Positions 49,050 through 57,508 of a DNA stretch of 64,000 nucleotides are shown here, one piece after another. This DNA comes from DASUBV01 sp036510065 (GTDB taxonomy: Bacteria; Actinomycetota; Actinomycetes; Streptosporangiales; Streptosporangiaceae), in contig DATCEO010000243.1 of assembly GCA_036510065.1 (NCBI GenBank), forward strand, positions 1 to 64,000, written 5' to 3'. The notes below the pieces were generated by a model. It searched no databases. It had not been told where the DNA came from and saw nothing but the letters and a program-made list of their open reading frames with translations. Each line of letters opens with the position of its first letter. Within the stretch, counting starts at the first letter, position 1. A program made the translations under genes and the position numbers.

Positions 49050-50017
49050 GGCCGGTCCGCCGGCCGCCCGTAGTCCGGCCGCCCGTAGTCCGGCGGTCCG
49101 TCGTCGGGCGGCCCGTGACTGAGCGACTGCCCGTGCCCGACCTGCTCCCCCAGCTGTGCTCCCGGCAGTTGCGCTCCCGGCTGCTCGCCGGGGTTGGGCG
49201 GGATGTCCAGTCCGTCGCCGCTCCCGGCGACGACCAGGATGCGGCCGTGCACGCGGATCACGTCGACGTGATGGCCGTACAGGCCGCTGAGGACCTCCGA
49301 GCGGACCACCTCGCTGGTGGTCCCGGTGGCCGCCCGGCCGCCGGCCAGGTACACGATGCGGTCCATGACCGGCAGCAGCGGGTTCATCTCATGGGCCGAG
49401 ATGAGGACGCTGACCCCGCGCTCGGCCGAGATCCTGGCCAGCAGGGCAATGATCTCCTGCACGCTGCTGATGTCGAGGCTGGCCAGGGGCTCGTCCAGGA
49501 GCAGCAGCCGCGGGCTGCTGATCAGCGCGTGCGCGATCATGACCCGCTGCTGCTCGCCCCCCGACAGGTTGCCGACCCGCTCGTTGGCGAACCGGGCAGC
49601 GCCGACCGCCTGGAGCATCTCCTCCACCTGCCGCCGCCGGGCGCGGGACGGCAGCGGGAGGCCGAACTTGTGCCCGTCCAGCCCGAGCCCGACCAGGTCA
49701 CGGGCCCGGATCGGCATGTCCGGATCCAGCTGGATCTTCTGCGGCACGTAGCCGACCAGGCCCTTGCGGGCGGCGTGGCGCTCACCGCAGATGCTGACCG
49801 TGCCCGCGGTGGGCGGCGTCAGGCCGAGGATGACCCGCAGGAGGGTGGTCTTGCCCGCGCCGTTGGAGCCGATCAGCCCGACGAACTCGCCGGCGGCGAT
49901 GCTGAACCGCACGTCGGTCAGGACGTCCCGGCCGCCCAGCCGGACGCTCAGGCCGTCGACGGTCAGGACGTCCGTCGCGCTGCCGGGCGGGGCGGAGGTG
50001 ACAGGGGTCATGGTCAT
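49046..50017 (-). CDS. Metal ABC transporter ATP-binding protein (ZnuC-like)
   Basis: 323 residues. Seen: Walker A GSNGAGKTT at 50-58, Q-loop YVPQKI, signature LSGGEQQRV, Walker B LLLLDEP and the switch His in LISAHEMNPLLPVMDR. The C-terminal about 60 residues end in DYGRPDYGRPADRP repeats. Overlaps both neighbours by 4 bp, so the operon is tightly coupled. It drives import of Zn2+ (or Mn2+) with the two permeases and the lipoprotein. Confidence 0.92.
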   Translation of the reverse strand: MTMTPVTSAPPGSATDVLTVDGLSVRLGGRDVLTDVRFSIAAGEFVGLIGSNGAGKTTLLRVILGLTPPTAGTVSICGERHAARKGLVGYVPQKIQLDPDMPIRARDLVGLGLDGHKFGLPLPSRARRRQVEEMLQAVGAARFANERVGNLSGGEQQRVMIAHALISSPRLLLLDEPLASLDISSVQEIIALLARISAERGVSVLISAHEMNPLLPVMDRIVYLAGGRAATGTTSEVVRSEVLSGLYGHHVDVIRVHGRILVVAGSGDGLDIPPNPGEQPGAQLPGAQLGEQVGHGQSLSHGPPDDGPPDYGRPDYGRPADRP

Positions 50018-50946
50018 AGTTTCTGGGTCGAGACCTTTCCGGTGACGGCCTTCGCCAGGGCCTGGACCTCGGCCAGCATCCAGGACTGGTAGCTGTAGCC
50101 GGCTGGCATCGTCTCGTAGACCCCGACCACCGGGATCCCCGCGCGCCGGGCCGTGGCCAAGAAGGCCTGGGTGACGGAATCCGCCACCTGCTGGTTATAC
50201 AGGAACACCCTGACCTGGTGCTGCTGGAGCAGCTTGTCCTGGAGTGTCACGTACTGCGGGGCCAGGTCGAGGCCGTTCATGACGTCGGTCTGCAGGCCGA
50301 GCGGGGTCAGGTTCCGGGTCCCCAGCGCCTGCAGCAGGAAGTCGCCGACCGGCTCGGTAGTGGCCACCGGGGTCCCGCCGTGGGCCGCCCGGAAGCTTGC
50401 CATCGCGCTCAGCCAGGGCCGCAGCGATGCGTCGAACCTGGCCAGGCTGGCCTGGAAGTAGGCCCGGTGCGCCGGCCGCAGCCGGGACAGGTCAGCGGCG
50501 ATGGCGCGGGCCACGGCCGGCATGGTGGTCGGCGCGTACCACAGGTGCGGGTTCGGCGTGGAGTCGGGCAGCCGCAGGAGATGTGCCGCGACGATCACCC
50601 GGCGGGCCGGGCTGGGCGCGCTGTTCTCGATGGTGTTCATGTAGGAGTCGTAACCGAGGCCGTTCTGCACGACGAGCTCGGCGGCGCCGATGACCTGGCT
50701 GACGCTGGCGCTGGCCTCGAAAGTGTGCGGATCGGTGGTCGGGTTGCTCTCGATGGCGGTGACCTGCACGTACTTACCGCCGATCTGGGCGATCACGTTC
50801 GCGTACTGGTTCTCGGCCCCCACCGCCACGACCGTCCCGCTGTGAGCGGTGGCGGTGCCCGCAGCGGAACTGGCCGTGCAGGCGGCGGCGAGCACGCTGA
50901 CGGCGGCGGCCGCGGCCGTCAGGCCGGCCAGCTGGCGCAGGGACAT
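50014..50946 (-). CDS. Metal ABC transporter substrate-binding lipoprotein (ZnuA-like)
   Basis: 310 residues from ATG 50946, with GAGGAGA just upstream. Lipoprotein signal: AAAAAVSVLAAAC with the lipidated Cys after LAAA. Cluster A-1 metal-binding family: His in TDPHTFEAS, His in NPHLWYAP, Glu in VATTEPVGDFLL and a later Asp/Glu region near GVYETMPAGYSYQSW. No His-rich loop, which is often present in zinc-specific members. First gene of the operon. Upstream sits a Zur-like site. Confidence 0.93.
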   Translation of the reverse strand: MSLRQLAGLTAAAAAVSVLAAACTASSAAGTATAHSGTVVAVGAENQYANVIAQIGGKYVQVTAIESNPTTDPHTFEASASVSQVIGAAELVVQNGLGYDSYMNTIENSAPSPARRVIVAAHLLRLPDSTPNPHLWYAPTTMPAVARAIAADLSRLRPAHRAYFQASLARFDASLRPWLSAMASFRAAHGGTPVATTEPVGDFLLQALGTRNLTPLGLQTDVMNGLDLAPQYVTLQDKLLQQHQVRVFLYNQQVADSVTQAFLATARRAGIPVVGVYETMPAGYSYQSWMLAEVQALAKAVTGKVSTQKL

Positions 50947-51428
50947 CGCTCTCCTCACAGAAGGTGGCCGCGCAGAAGGTGGCCGGCCAGGGACAAGCCG
51001 CGGATCGCAGCGGCGCCGTTACTACAAATGAAAACGGTAACCAATACTAACTGGAGCGTCAAGCCGGGCACCTCGGGCCGGCCCGCAGGCGCGGCCCGGC
51101 ATGCGCGGCCCGGCAGGGGCGGCGCGCCCGGCGCGTTTCTGCCGCTCGGCAGCATCTTCGGGGGCCGTTCAGGGTAGGTTGAGTAGCGAGGTGACCCGAT
51201 AAGTAGCTAATGTCGGCTGACCGCAGTCTGTAGGCGGACTCGTGCAGTCCGTTCGGCTGGTTACCGCCCTCACTTTGAGTTCAGAGCAGCGAACCTGTGG
51301 CGCGCGGCGATGGAGGCATCGGCGCGCGCCTGAGTGACAATGACAGAGCCACCGCGCACCTAGGGCACCGGCATGTTCGCCAGCCAGCATCGGGCGCGGC
51401 TGGCTGCCGATTCCAGCTCGAAGGCACC
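50947..51428. other. 482-bp divergent gap, znuA and GT-C gene
   Basis: Holds the candidate Zur site and, nearer the plus-strand gene, AT-leaning sequence around 51,170-51,215 suitable for a promoter, though no good hexamer pair is found. No gene is seen; an open plus frame from 51297 is continuous with the mannosyltransferase but ATG 51429 has the better ribosome binding site. Confidence 0.5.
51029..51043 (-). promoter_or_regulatory. Candidate Zur box upstream of the zinc ABC operon
   Basis: TGAAAACGGTAACCA matches the left half of actinobacterial Zur boxes (TGAAAATGATTTTCA type) well and the right half poorly. It is 83 bp upstream of the lipoprotein gene, in an AT-rich patch. Confidence 0.5.
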
Positions 51429-52961
51429 ATGACCGACTCACTGCGCGGAACGCCTCCGGTGTCCGCGGTTAGCCCGGCCACACCGACCGCCAGGTCGGCC
51501 CGGATCCTCGGCTGGCTGGCCGCCGCCGGACTCGGCACCGCAATCCTGATCATGATCGCGGCGTCGCTGATCCGGCAGGTCTGGATGTTCCCGGCGCTGG
51601 CCATGCCGCACCTGGGGCCGCCGTGGGAGATCCAGTCCGCGCACGTGAAGGCCGGCGTGGTGATCGTGGCCCTCTGGGGGGCGGCCATCCTGTCCGGGGC
51701 CAGCCTGGCGGCGGGGCTGCTGGCCGTCAGCAAGGGCGCCCGGCCCTCGATGCGGCTCATCGCGGTAACGGCCATCGTGGTGATCGCCGCGCTGACCGTG
51801 CTGCCCCCGGCGGGCTCCACCGACCCCCTCGACTATGCCGCCTACGGCCGGCTCCTGGCCCTGGGCCATAACCCCTACGTGACTACGCCGCATTTCCTGC
51901 GCGCGGTGCACGACGCGACCGCCCAGTCCGTGCCGATCGAGTGGCAGCGCCAGGTCAGCCTCTACGGGCCGTTCGCGACCCTGGAGCAGTTCCTCGCGGC
52001 CAAGCTCGGCGGGCTATCGGCCGCCAGGATCGTTTTCTGGCTCAAGCTGTGGAACGCCCTGGCCTTCGGCGCGGTGGCGGTGGTCGTGGACCGGCTGCTG
52101 CGCTCCAACCCGGCTCAGCGCCTGCGCGCCCACCTGCTCTGGACGCTGAACCCGCTGCTGCTGTGGGGCCTGATCGCGGCCGGGCACGTCGACGTGCTGG
52201 CCGCGGCGGCGGGCCTGCTCGGGCTGCTGGCGATCGGTCGGCAGTCGCAGGGCACGGTCCGGCGACGGCTGTACCGCGCGGTGGCCGCCGGCGTCCTGGT
52301 CGGCATCGCGGCCGACATCAAGATCAACTATCTGCTGTTCGCCATCGGCCTGGCCTGGGCGCTGCGCCGCTCTCCCGCCGCGCTGCTGGCGGCGGCCGGC
52401 GGCGCGCTGGCCGTCCTGGTCCCCACCTATGCCTGGCTCGGGAGGCCGGCCGCCCGGGCGCTGCTGGCCCGCCGGGACAAGACCAGCGCGGACACGCCCT
52501 ACCGGATCATCTTCGATCACGTGACGCACATCCCCAACCTGATCGTGCTGGCCGCGGTGCTGTTCGTCGGGCTGGCGGTCCTCCTGCTGCTGCGGATGCC
52601 GCCGGGCGACCGGCTCCGGCCCGCCCTGCGCCCCGCGCTTGCTATCAGCGTGGCCTGGCTGTTCATCTGGCCTTACCAGCTGCCCTGGTACGACGCGATC
52701 ATCATCTGCGTGCTGGTGCTCTACCCCGCCTCGCGCCTGGACTGGCTGGTCATAGCGCGGCTGACCGCGGCCACGATCTCCAACATGCCGGGGAACGCCG
52801 GGCGGTTCCCCGACCACGTGCTTGTCCTGGTGGACCGGCGCCTGATCGGGGACGCGACGCCGCTGGTGCTGCTCCTGTCGGCGGTCGCGCTGGTGGTGCT
52901 GGCCGTGTCCGGCCGCTGGGGGCTGCGCGACGGCACGCCCGAGCTGGAGCCAGTTACCTAG
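51429..52961 (+). CDS. GT-C fold polyprenyl-phosphate mannosyltransferase-like protein
   Basis: 510 residues, about 11-13 membrane segments. ATG 51429 follows AAGG. Seen: the loop Asp in GSTDPLDYAAYGRLLALGHNPY (written in part here), SLYGPFATLEQFLAAKLGG, LWTLNPLLLWGLIAAGHVDV and a WLFIWPYQLPWYDA segment. This is the pattern of the actinomycete alpha-mannosyltransferases that use polyprenyl-phosphate-mannose to elongate lipomannan or glycoproteins outside the membrane (MptA/MptB relatives). Exact acceptor unknown. Its TAG and the stop of the convergent glyA share the palindrome CTAG. Confidence 0.85.
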   Translation: MTDSLRGTPPVSAVSPATPTARSARILGWLAAAGLGTAILIMIAASLIRQVWMFPALAMPHLGPPWEIQSAHVKAGVVIVALWGAAILSGASLAAGLLAVSKGARPSMRLIAVTAIVVIAALTVLPPAGSTDPLDYAAYGRLLALGHNPYVTTPHFLRAVHDATAQSVPIEWQRQVSLYGPFATLEQFLAAKLGGLSAARIVFWLKLWNALAFGAVAVVVDRLLRSNPAQRLRAHLLWTLNPLLLWGLIAAGHVDVLAAAAGLLGLLAIGRQSQGTVRRRLYRAVAAGVLVGIAADIKINYLLFAIGLAWALRRSPAALLAAAGGALAVLVPTYAWLGRPAARALLARRDKTSADTPYRIIFDHVTHIPNLIVLAAVLFVGLAVLLLLRMPPGDRLRPALRPALAISVAWLFIWPYQLPWYDAIIICVLVLYPASRLDWLVIARLTAATISNMPGNAGRFPDHVLVLVDRRLIGDATPLVLLLSAVALVVLAVSGRWGLRDGTPELEPVT

Positions 52962-54409
52962 CTCAGGTCCACCCCCGGATACAGCGGGTAAGCGGCCACG
53001 AGCTCGGCGGCCTCCCGGGCCACCCGCTCGGCCACCTTGACGTCGAGCTGGTACTTGACCTTGGCCGGCGATCCGTCGGCGGCGGTCCCCGGCGAGGTCT
53101 CCTTGAGCACCGTGGCCATCAGGTCCGCGATCACGTCCATCTCGTCGGGACCGAGGCCGCGGGTGGTCAGCGCCGGGGTGCCGGTCCGGATGCCCGAGGT
53201 GAACCAGGCGCCGTTGGGGTCGCGCGGGATGGAGTTCCGGTTGGTGACGATGCCCGACTGCAGCAGCGCCGACTCGGCCTGCCGGCCGGTCAGCCCGAAC
53301 GAGGAGACATCCAGGAGCACGATGTGGTTGTCCGTGCCGCCAGTCACCAGGGTGACGCCGCGCCGGAGCAGGCCGTCGGCCAGCGCCCGCGCGTTCTCCA
53401 CGATGCGGGCCGCGTAGTCGCGGAAGTCCGGCGTCGAGGCCTCGGCCAGCGCCACCGCCTTGGCCGCCATGATGTGCGCGAGCGGGCCGCCCAGCACGGC
53501 CGGGCAGCCCCGGTCCACGAACTCGGCGAGCTCGTCGCCGCACAGCACCATGCCGCCGCGCGGTCCGCGCAGCGACTTGTGGGTGGTGGTGGTGGTCAGG
53601 TGGGCAAACGGGATGGGGTCCAAGTCGCCGGTGAGCACCTTGCCGGCCACCAGCCCGGCGAAGTGCGCCATGTCGACCATGAGCGTGGCCCCGACCTCAT
53701 CGGCGATCTCGCGCATGGTCGCGAAATTGATCAGCCGCGGGTAGGCGGAGTAGCCGGCCACGATGATCAGCGGCCGGAACTCCCGGGCCTGCTCGCGCAG
53801 GGCGTCGTAGTCGAGCAGCCCGGTCTGCGGGTCGGTGCCGTAGCTGCGCTGGTCGAACATCTTGCCGGAGATGTTGGGCCGGAACCCGTGGGTCAGGTGG
53901 CCGCCGGCGTCCAGCGACATGCCGAGCAGCCGCTGGTTGCCCAGCTCGGCGCGGAGCCTGGCCCATTGCTCGTCATCGAGGTCCATGACGTTCCGCTTGG
54001 CCAGCCGCTCCAGCTCGGGATGCTCGACCCGCTGCATCAGGATGGCCCAGAAGGCGACCAGGTTGGCGTCGATGCCCGAGTGCGGCTGCACGTAGGCGTG
54101 CGGCGACCCGAACAGCGTCCGCGCGTGCTCGGCGGCCAGCGCCTCGACAGTGTCCACGTTCTTGCAGCCGGCGTAGAACCGGCGCCCGATCGTGCCCTCG
54201 GCGTACTTGTCGCTGAGCCAGTTACCCATCGCCAGCAGCACCGCCGGCGAGGCGTAGTTCTCGCTGGCGATCAGCTTGAGCATCTCGCGCTGATCGGCGA
54301 GCTCGGCGGCGATGGCATCGGCCACCCGCGGCTCCACAGCCCGGATGACGCCCAGGGCGGAGCGGAAGGCGGTCGACTCGAGCTCGCCCATCGATGATTG
54401 GCCTGCCAC
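52958..54409 (-). CDS. glyA: Serine hydroxymethyltransferase
   Basis: 483 residues from GTG 54409 (AGAGGAAG 3-7 bp upstream); ATG 54391 (MGELES) is an alternative. Interconverts serine and glycine with tetrahydrofolate. Seen: LKLIASENYASPAVLLAMG, KYAEGTIGRRFYAGCKNVD, HSGIDANLVAFWAIL, VDMAHFAGLVAG and the PLP Lys in TTTTTHKSLRGPRGG. It is about 60 residues longer than the usual E. coli-type enzyme, because of inserts near 160-200 (RVEHPELERLAKRNVMDLDD region), as in an actinomycete second-type SHMT. A perfect 20-bp direct repeat (54420-54459) lies just upstream. Confidence 0.92.
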   Translation of the reverse strand: MAGQSSMGELESTAFRSALGVIRAVEPRVADAIAAELADQREMLKLIASENYASPAVLLAMGNWLSDKYAEGTIGRRFYAGCKNVDTVEALAAEHARTLFGSPHAYVQPHSGIDANLVAFWAILMQRVEHPELERLAKRNVMDLDDEQWARLRAELGNQRLLGMSLDAGGHLTHGFRPNISGKMFDQRSYGTDPQTGLLDYDALREQAREFRPLIIVAGYSAYPRLINFATMREIADEVGATLMVDMAHFAGLVAGKVLTGDLDPIPFAHLTTTTTHKSLRGPRGGMVLCGDELAEFVDRGCPAVLGGPLAHIMAAKAVALAEASTPDFRDYAARIVENARALADGLLRRGVTLVTGGTDNHIVLLDVSSFGLTGRQAESALLQSGIVTNRNSIPRDPNGAWFTSGIRTGTPALTTRGLGPDEMDVIADLMATVLKETSPGTAADGSPAKVKYQLDVKVAERVAREAAELVAAYPLYPGVDLS

Positions 54410-54419
54410 GGGCTTCCTC

Positions 54420-54459
54420 TTTCCCTGCCGAGCCTGCTGTTTCCCTGCCGAGCCTGCTG
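54420..54459. repeat. Perfect 20-bp tandem duplication upstream of glyA
   Basis: TTTCCCTGCCGAGCCTGCTG twice, head to tail, just upstream of the glyA start (10 bp). On the minus strand it gives CAGCAGGCTCGGCAGGGAAA, and the second copy supplies part of the sequence preceding the ribosome binding site. Confidence 0.9.
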
Positions 54460-54591
54460 ACCAGTGGATACCGATCGGAACCGACTCGGCGTCCGCCTGC
54501 ACATGGTAGTTGGCCCGCCGCCCCCGCGCACCCTCAGGACGGCCCGTTATAGGTTGCTGTAAAGGGCGGCCAGCGACCGGAGGAGCCACAC

Positions 54592-56034
54592 ATGACTGAG
54601 CACGCTGTCGCAGACATCGGTGTCACCGGCCTGGCGGTCATGGGCCGCAACCTGGCTCGCAACCTGGCCCGGCACGGCTACGCCGTCGCGCTGCACAACC
54701 GCTCGCCGGAGCGCACCCGCAGCCTGGTGGCCGAGCACGGGGACGAGGGCACGTTCCTCCCCAGTGAGTCGATGCCCGACTTCGTGGCCAGCCTCAAGCA
54801 GCCGCGGGCCATCATCATCATGGTCCAGGCGGGGCCGCCCACCGACGCGGTGATCGAGGAGCTGGTGCCGCTGCTGGACCAGGGCGACATCGTGATCGAC
54901 TGCGGCAACGCGCACTTCACCGACACCCGCCGGCGCGAGGCGGCGCTGCGCGAGCAGGGGCTGCACTTCGTCGGCTGCGGGGTCTCCGGAGGCGAGGAGG
55001 GCGCGCTCAACGGGCCGAGCATCATGCCCGGCGGCTCCGCCGAGTCGTACCAGCGGATCGGGCCGATCTTCGAGTCGATCGCCGCGCAGGTCGACGGGAC
55101 ACCCTGCTGCACGCACGTGGGCCCGGACGGCGCCGGTCATTTCGTGAAGATGGTGCATAACGGCATCGAGTACGCCGACATGCAGCTCATCGCCGAGGCC
55201 TACGACATCCTGCGCACCGGCCTGGGCGAGGAGCCGGGCCAGATCGCCGAGATCTTCCGCACCTGGAACGAAGGTGACCTGGACTCCTACCTGATCCAGA
55301 TCACCGCCGAGGTGCTGGCGCACACCGATGCCCGGACCGGCCAGCCGTTCGTGGACGTCGTGCTGGACCAGGCCGAGCAGAAGGGCACAGGCCGGTGGAC
55401 CGTGCAGAGCGCCCTCGACCTCGGCATCCCGATCACCGGCATCGCCGAGGCGACCTTCGCCCGGGCCCTGTCCGGGCACGCCGACCAGCGGGCGGCCGCC
55501 CGCCAGGCGTTCGGGGGCAAGGCCGAGCAGCTGTCGGGGATCGACCGGGAGGCCTTCATCGAGCAGGTCCGGCGCGCGCTGTACGCGTCGAAGGTGGTGG
55601 CCTACGCCCAGGGATTTGACCAGATCGCGGCGGGAAGCTCGGAGTATGACTGGGGCATCGACCGCGGCGCGATGGCGACGATCTGGCGGGGCGGCTGCAT
55701 CATCCGGGCCCGGTTCCTGGACCGGATCCGCGAGGCCTACGACCAGGATTCCGGGCTGCCCACCCTGCTGGTGGCGCCGTACTTCGCCGACGCGGTCCGC
55801 GACGGGGTGGACAGCTGGCGGCATGTCGTGGCCCAGGCGTCCGCGGCGGGCATCCCGACGCCCGCGTTCTCGTCCTCGCTGGCCTACTACGACGGGCTGC
55901 GCCGCGACCGGCTGCCGGCCGCGCTGATCCAGGCCCTGCGGGACTACTTCGGCGCCCACACCTACCGGCGCGTCGACGCCGAGGGCACCTTCCACACCGA
56001 GTGGTCAGGCGACCGGATCGAGCACCCCGCGTGA
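54592..56034 (+). CDS. gnd: 6-phosphogluconate dehydrogenase, decarboxylating
   Basis: 480 residues. Oxidises 6-phosphogluconate to ribulose 5-phosphate, CO2 and NADPH in the pentose phosphate pathway. Seen: nucleotide motif IGVTGLAVMGRNLARNLA, IDCGNAHFTDTRRRE, VGCGVSGGEEGALNGPSIMPGG (written in part), catalytic HFVKMVHNGIEYADMQ with Lys and His, and GTGRWTVQSALDLGIP. Full dimeric form with the C-terminal tail. Ribosome binding site GGAGG about 10 bp upstream. Downstream is a 9-bp repeat. Confidence 0.97.
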   Translation: MTEHAVADIGVTGLAVMGRNLARNLARHGYAVALHNRSPERTRSLVAEHGDEGTFLPSESMPDFVASLKQPRAIIIMVQAGPPTDAVIEELVPLLDQGDIVIDCGNAHFTDTRRREAALREQGLHFVGCGVSGGEEGALNGPSIMPGGSAESYQRIGPIFESIAAQVDGTPCCTHVGPDGAGHFVKMVHNGIEYADMQLIAEAYDILRTGLGEEPGQIAEIFRTWNEGDLDSYLIQITAEVLAHTDARTGQPFVDVVLDQAEQKGTGRWTVQSALDLGIPITGIAEATFARALSGHADQRAAARQAFGGKAEQLSGIDREAFIEQVRRALYASKVVAYAQGFDQIAAGSSEYDWGIDRGAMATIWRGGCIIRARFLDRIREAYDQDSGLPTLLVAPYFADAVRDGVDSWRHVVAQASAAGIPTPAFSSSLAYYDGLRRDRLPAALIQALRDYFGAHTYRRVDAEGTFHTEWSGDRIEHPA

Positions 56035-56040
56035 GCACCG

Positions 56041-56090
56041 CCTGACCCGCCTGACCCGCCTGACCCGCCTGACCCGCCTGCCCGCCTGAG
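56041..56090. repeat. CCTGACCCG nonamer repeat
   Basis: Four perfect head-to-tail copies of CCTGACCCG (56041-56076) followed by a diverged copy, directly after the gnd stop. Slippage-prone and likely variable between strains. Confidence 0.9.
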
Positions 56091-56144
56091 CGTCGCCCGG
56101 CTGGCTCGGCGGTTCTGCCCCTACTCGCCGGGTCGCGGCCAGCC

Positions 56145-56912
56145 TCAGGTGCCCCGGAGCCGGATCGTCCGCCGCAGCCGGATCGCGAAGAAGATGGCGG
56201 CGGCCAGGGCCGCGATGGCCAGGCTCAGCGGATGGCCGGCACCGACCCCGCGCTGGATCATCTCCGTGCCCAGGCCCGTCCCCGTCATGACCACCGTGAC
56301 CAGGGCAGCCAGGAGCACCCCGGCCACCTCCGTGGTGCCGGCGGGCAGCGCGGTCAGCGTGCCGCGGTCCCGCCAGCGCCGTCGCATCCACCAGTACGCC
56401 CCCAGGACCAGCAGGCCGAGGATGCCCAGCGCGAAGCTCTGCAGGACGATTTCGCCGGTGTGGTCGTCGATCATGGCCCGGACGCAGCTGCGGGTGGCGG
56501 GATCGCCGGCGAGCCACCGGGCGCAGTCGGCCCGGGTATAGGAGCCCGGCGGGAAGGGAGCGGTCAGGAAGGTCTCCCCGCCGACGATGGCCATGAGCCA
56601 GCTGATCGCGCCGGAGACCCCGACCGCCACCAGCGCGGTCCGGCGGATCAGGGCGGCGCTCGGACGGCTCATCGCTGCGCCGGCGCCGGTGGTCCCGTGG
56701 GCGGGCCCCATCCGCGCCACGGCGGCCTCCTTAGCCTGCAGGGCCGTCAGCCCGGCGGCCATTCCCTCGGCCACGGCGTCCTGCAGGTGCGACTCGACCT
56801 CGGCCAGCATGTGCCGGACCTGCCGAGGGGATCCGCCGAGCGTCAGCAGCAGCCGGTCGAGGTAGTCCTCTGCCGGATCCCCGGCCGGGACCTCGCTCAT
56901 CGCCGCGCTCAC
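56145..56912 (-). CDS. HAAS domain membrane protein (PadR partner)
   Basis: 255 residues from GTG 56912 (AGGGAAATCGG upstream). N-terminal about 70 residues match the HAAS signalling domain found beside PadR regulators: DYLDRLLLTLGGSPRQVRHMLAEVESHLQDAV (a helical stretch, shown in part), then ALQAKEAAVARMGPAH. Four or so membrane helices follow. The second gene of a two-gene operon, 39 bp after padR. HAAS proteins are thought to transmit a membrane or cell-wall signal to the PadR repressor. Confidence 0.85.
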   Translation of the reverse strand: MSAAMSEVPAGDPAEDYLDRLLLTLGGSPRQVRHMLAEVESHLQDAVAEGMAAGLTALQAKEAAVARMGPAHGTTGAGAAMSRPSAALIRRTALVAVGVSGAISWLMAIVGGETFLTAPFPPGSYTRADCARWLAGDPATRSCVRAMIDDHTGEIVLQSFALGILGLLVLGAYWWMRRRWRDRGTLTALPAGTTEVAGVLLAALVTVVMTGTGLGTEMIQRGVGAGHPLSLAIAALAAAIFFAIRLRRTIRLRGT

Positions 56913-56951
56913 CCGATTTCCCTAGGGTGCGCACGGGCGGCGACAGGGCAC

Positions 56952-57275
56952 TCACGCCGTGCCGCCGATGACCCTGGCGACCGATCCGCTGAACGACCGC
57001 CATTGGCGGGCTTGCTCGGCGAGCGCCGCTTCGCCGGCCAGAGCCAGCCGGTACATCCGCCGGCGGCGGCCCGCCATCACCTCCCACGTGCTGTCGAGCA
57101 GCCCGGCGGCCTCGAGCCGGTGCAGGGCCGGGTACACGGTGCCCTCGGGAAGATCGAAGGCACCGTCGCTGCGGTCCCGCAGCCGCGTGATGATGGAGTA
57201 CCCGTGGCCGGGCCCGGAGGCCAGCACCGATAGCAGGAGCAGGTCAAGGTGACCCTTGAGCTTCTCGGCATTAAT
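56952..57275 (-). CDS. PadR family transcriptional regulator, apparent ATT start
   Basis: 107 residues if started at ATT 57275. The frame from there gives INAEKLKGHLDLLLLSVLASGPGHGYSII (listed as separate blocks: NAEKLKGHLD and LLLLSVLASGPGHGYS), the complete first helix of PadR proteins. No ATG, GTG or TTG lies in frame between the upstream TGA and the GTG at 57227, and the GTG start would remove that helix. Winged helix with FDLPEGTVYPALHRLEAAGLL and GRRRRMYRLALAGEAAL follows. The -10 element is 8 bp upstream, so the transcript appears leaderless. The operator overlaps the promoter, so it represses itself. Confidence 0.85.
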   Translation of the reverse strand: MNAEKLKGHLDLLLLSVLASGPGHGYSIITRLRDRSDGAFDLPEGTVYPALHRLEAAGLLDSTWEVMAGRRRRMYRLALAGEAALAEQARQWRSFSGSVARVIGGTA

Positions 57276-57276
57276 A

Positions 57277-57291
57277 CCTAGCGATGCTAGG
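57277..57291. promoter_or_regulatory. PadR operator
   Basis: CCTAGC-GAT-GCTAGG, perfect 6-bp arms around 3 bp, flanked as TACCTAGC and GCTAGGCA. This is the TAGCNNNGCTA type seen beside PadR/HAAS operons. It covers the predicted -10 (TAGCAT, 57289-57284) and ends 2 bp from the putative ATT start. Confidence 0.8.
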
Positions 57292-57312
57292 CATCATCCG
57301 GCCGCTCGTCAC
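57284..57312 (-). promoter_or_regulatory. Leaderless promoter of padR-HAAS
   Basis: Minus strand GTGACG (57312-57307), 17 bp, TAGCAT (57289-57284), then 8 nt to the ATT at 57275. The operator overlaps the -10 element. Confidence 0.6.
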
Positions 57313-57382
57313 CCGCCGCTCGTCGACCAGCCGCTGGCTGGTCCAGCTAGGCCCAGCTCCAGCCACTACTATCTGTCTACTG

Positions 57383-57397
57383 CGACAGGTCCTGTCG
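57383..57397. promoter_or_regulatory. Perfect CGACAGG-T-CCTGTCG dyad
   Basis: Two 7-bp arms, one central base, 112 bp upstream of the COG4705-type gene. Shape suits a dimeric regulator. The binding protein is not identified. Confidence 0.55.
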
Positions 57398-57508
57398 TTG
57401 TCCTCTCGCGCTGATGCGCGACCGCACCTCCTGGTCCGGGCGGATGCAGGAGGGCCGACCGGCACAGCCGCCGGGCTCATGAAGGCGGACTCGCCGAAGG
57501 GAAATGAC

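Noticed and set aside
51941..54397. 818-residue open frame on the plus strand
   Set aside because: Runs in another frame through the mannosyltransferase and antisense to glyA; low-complexity product.
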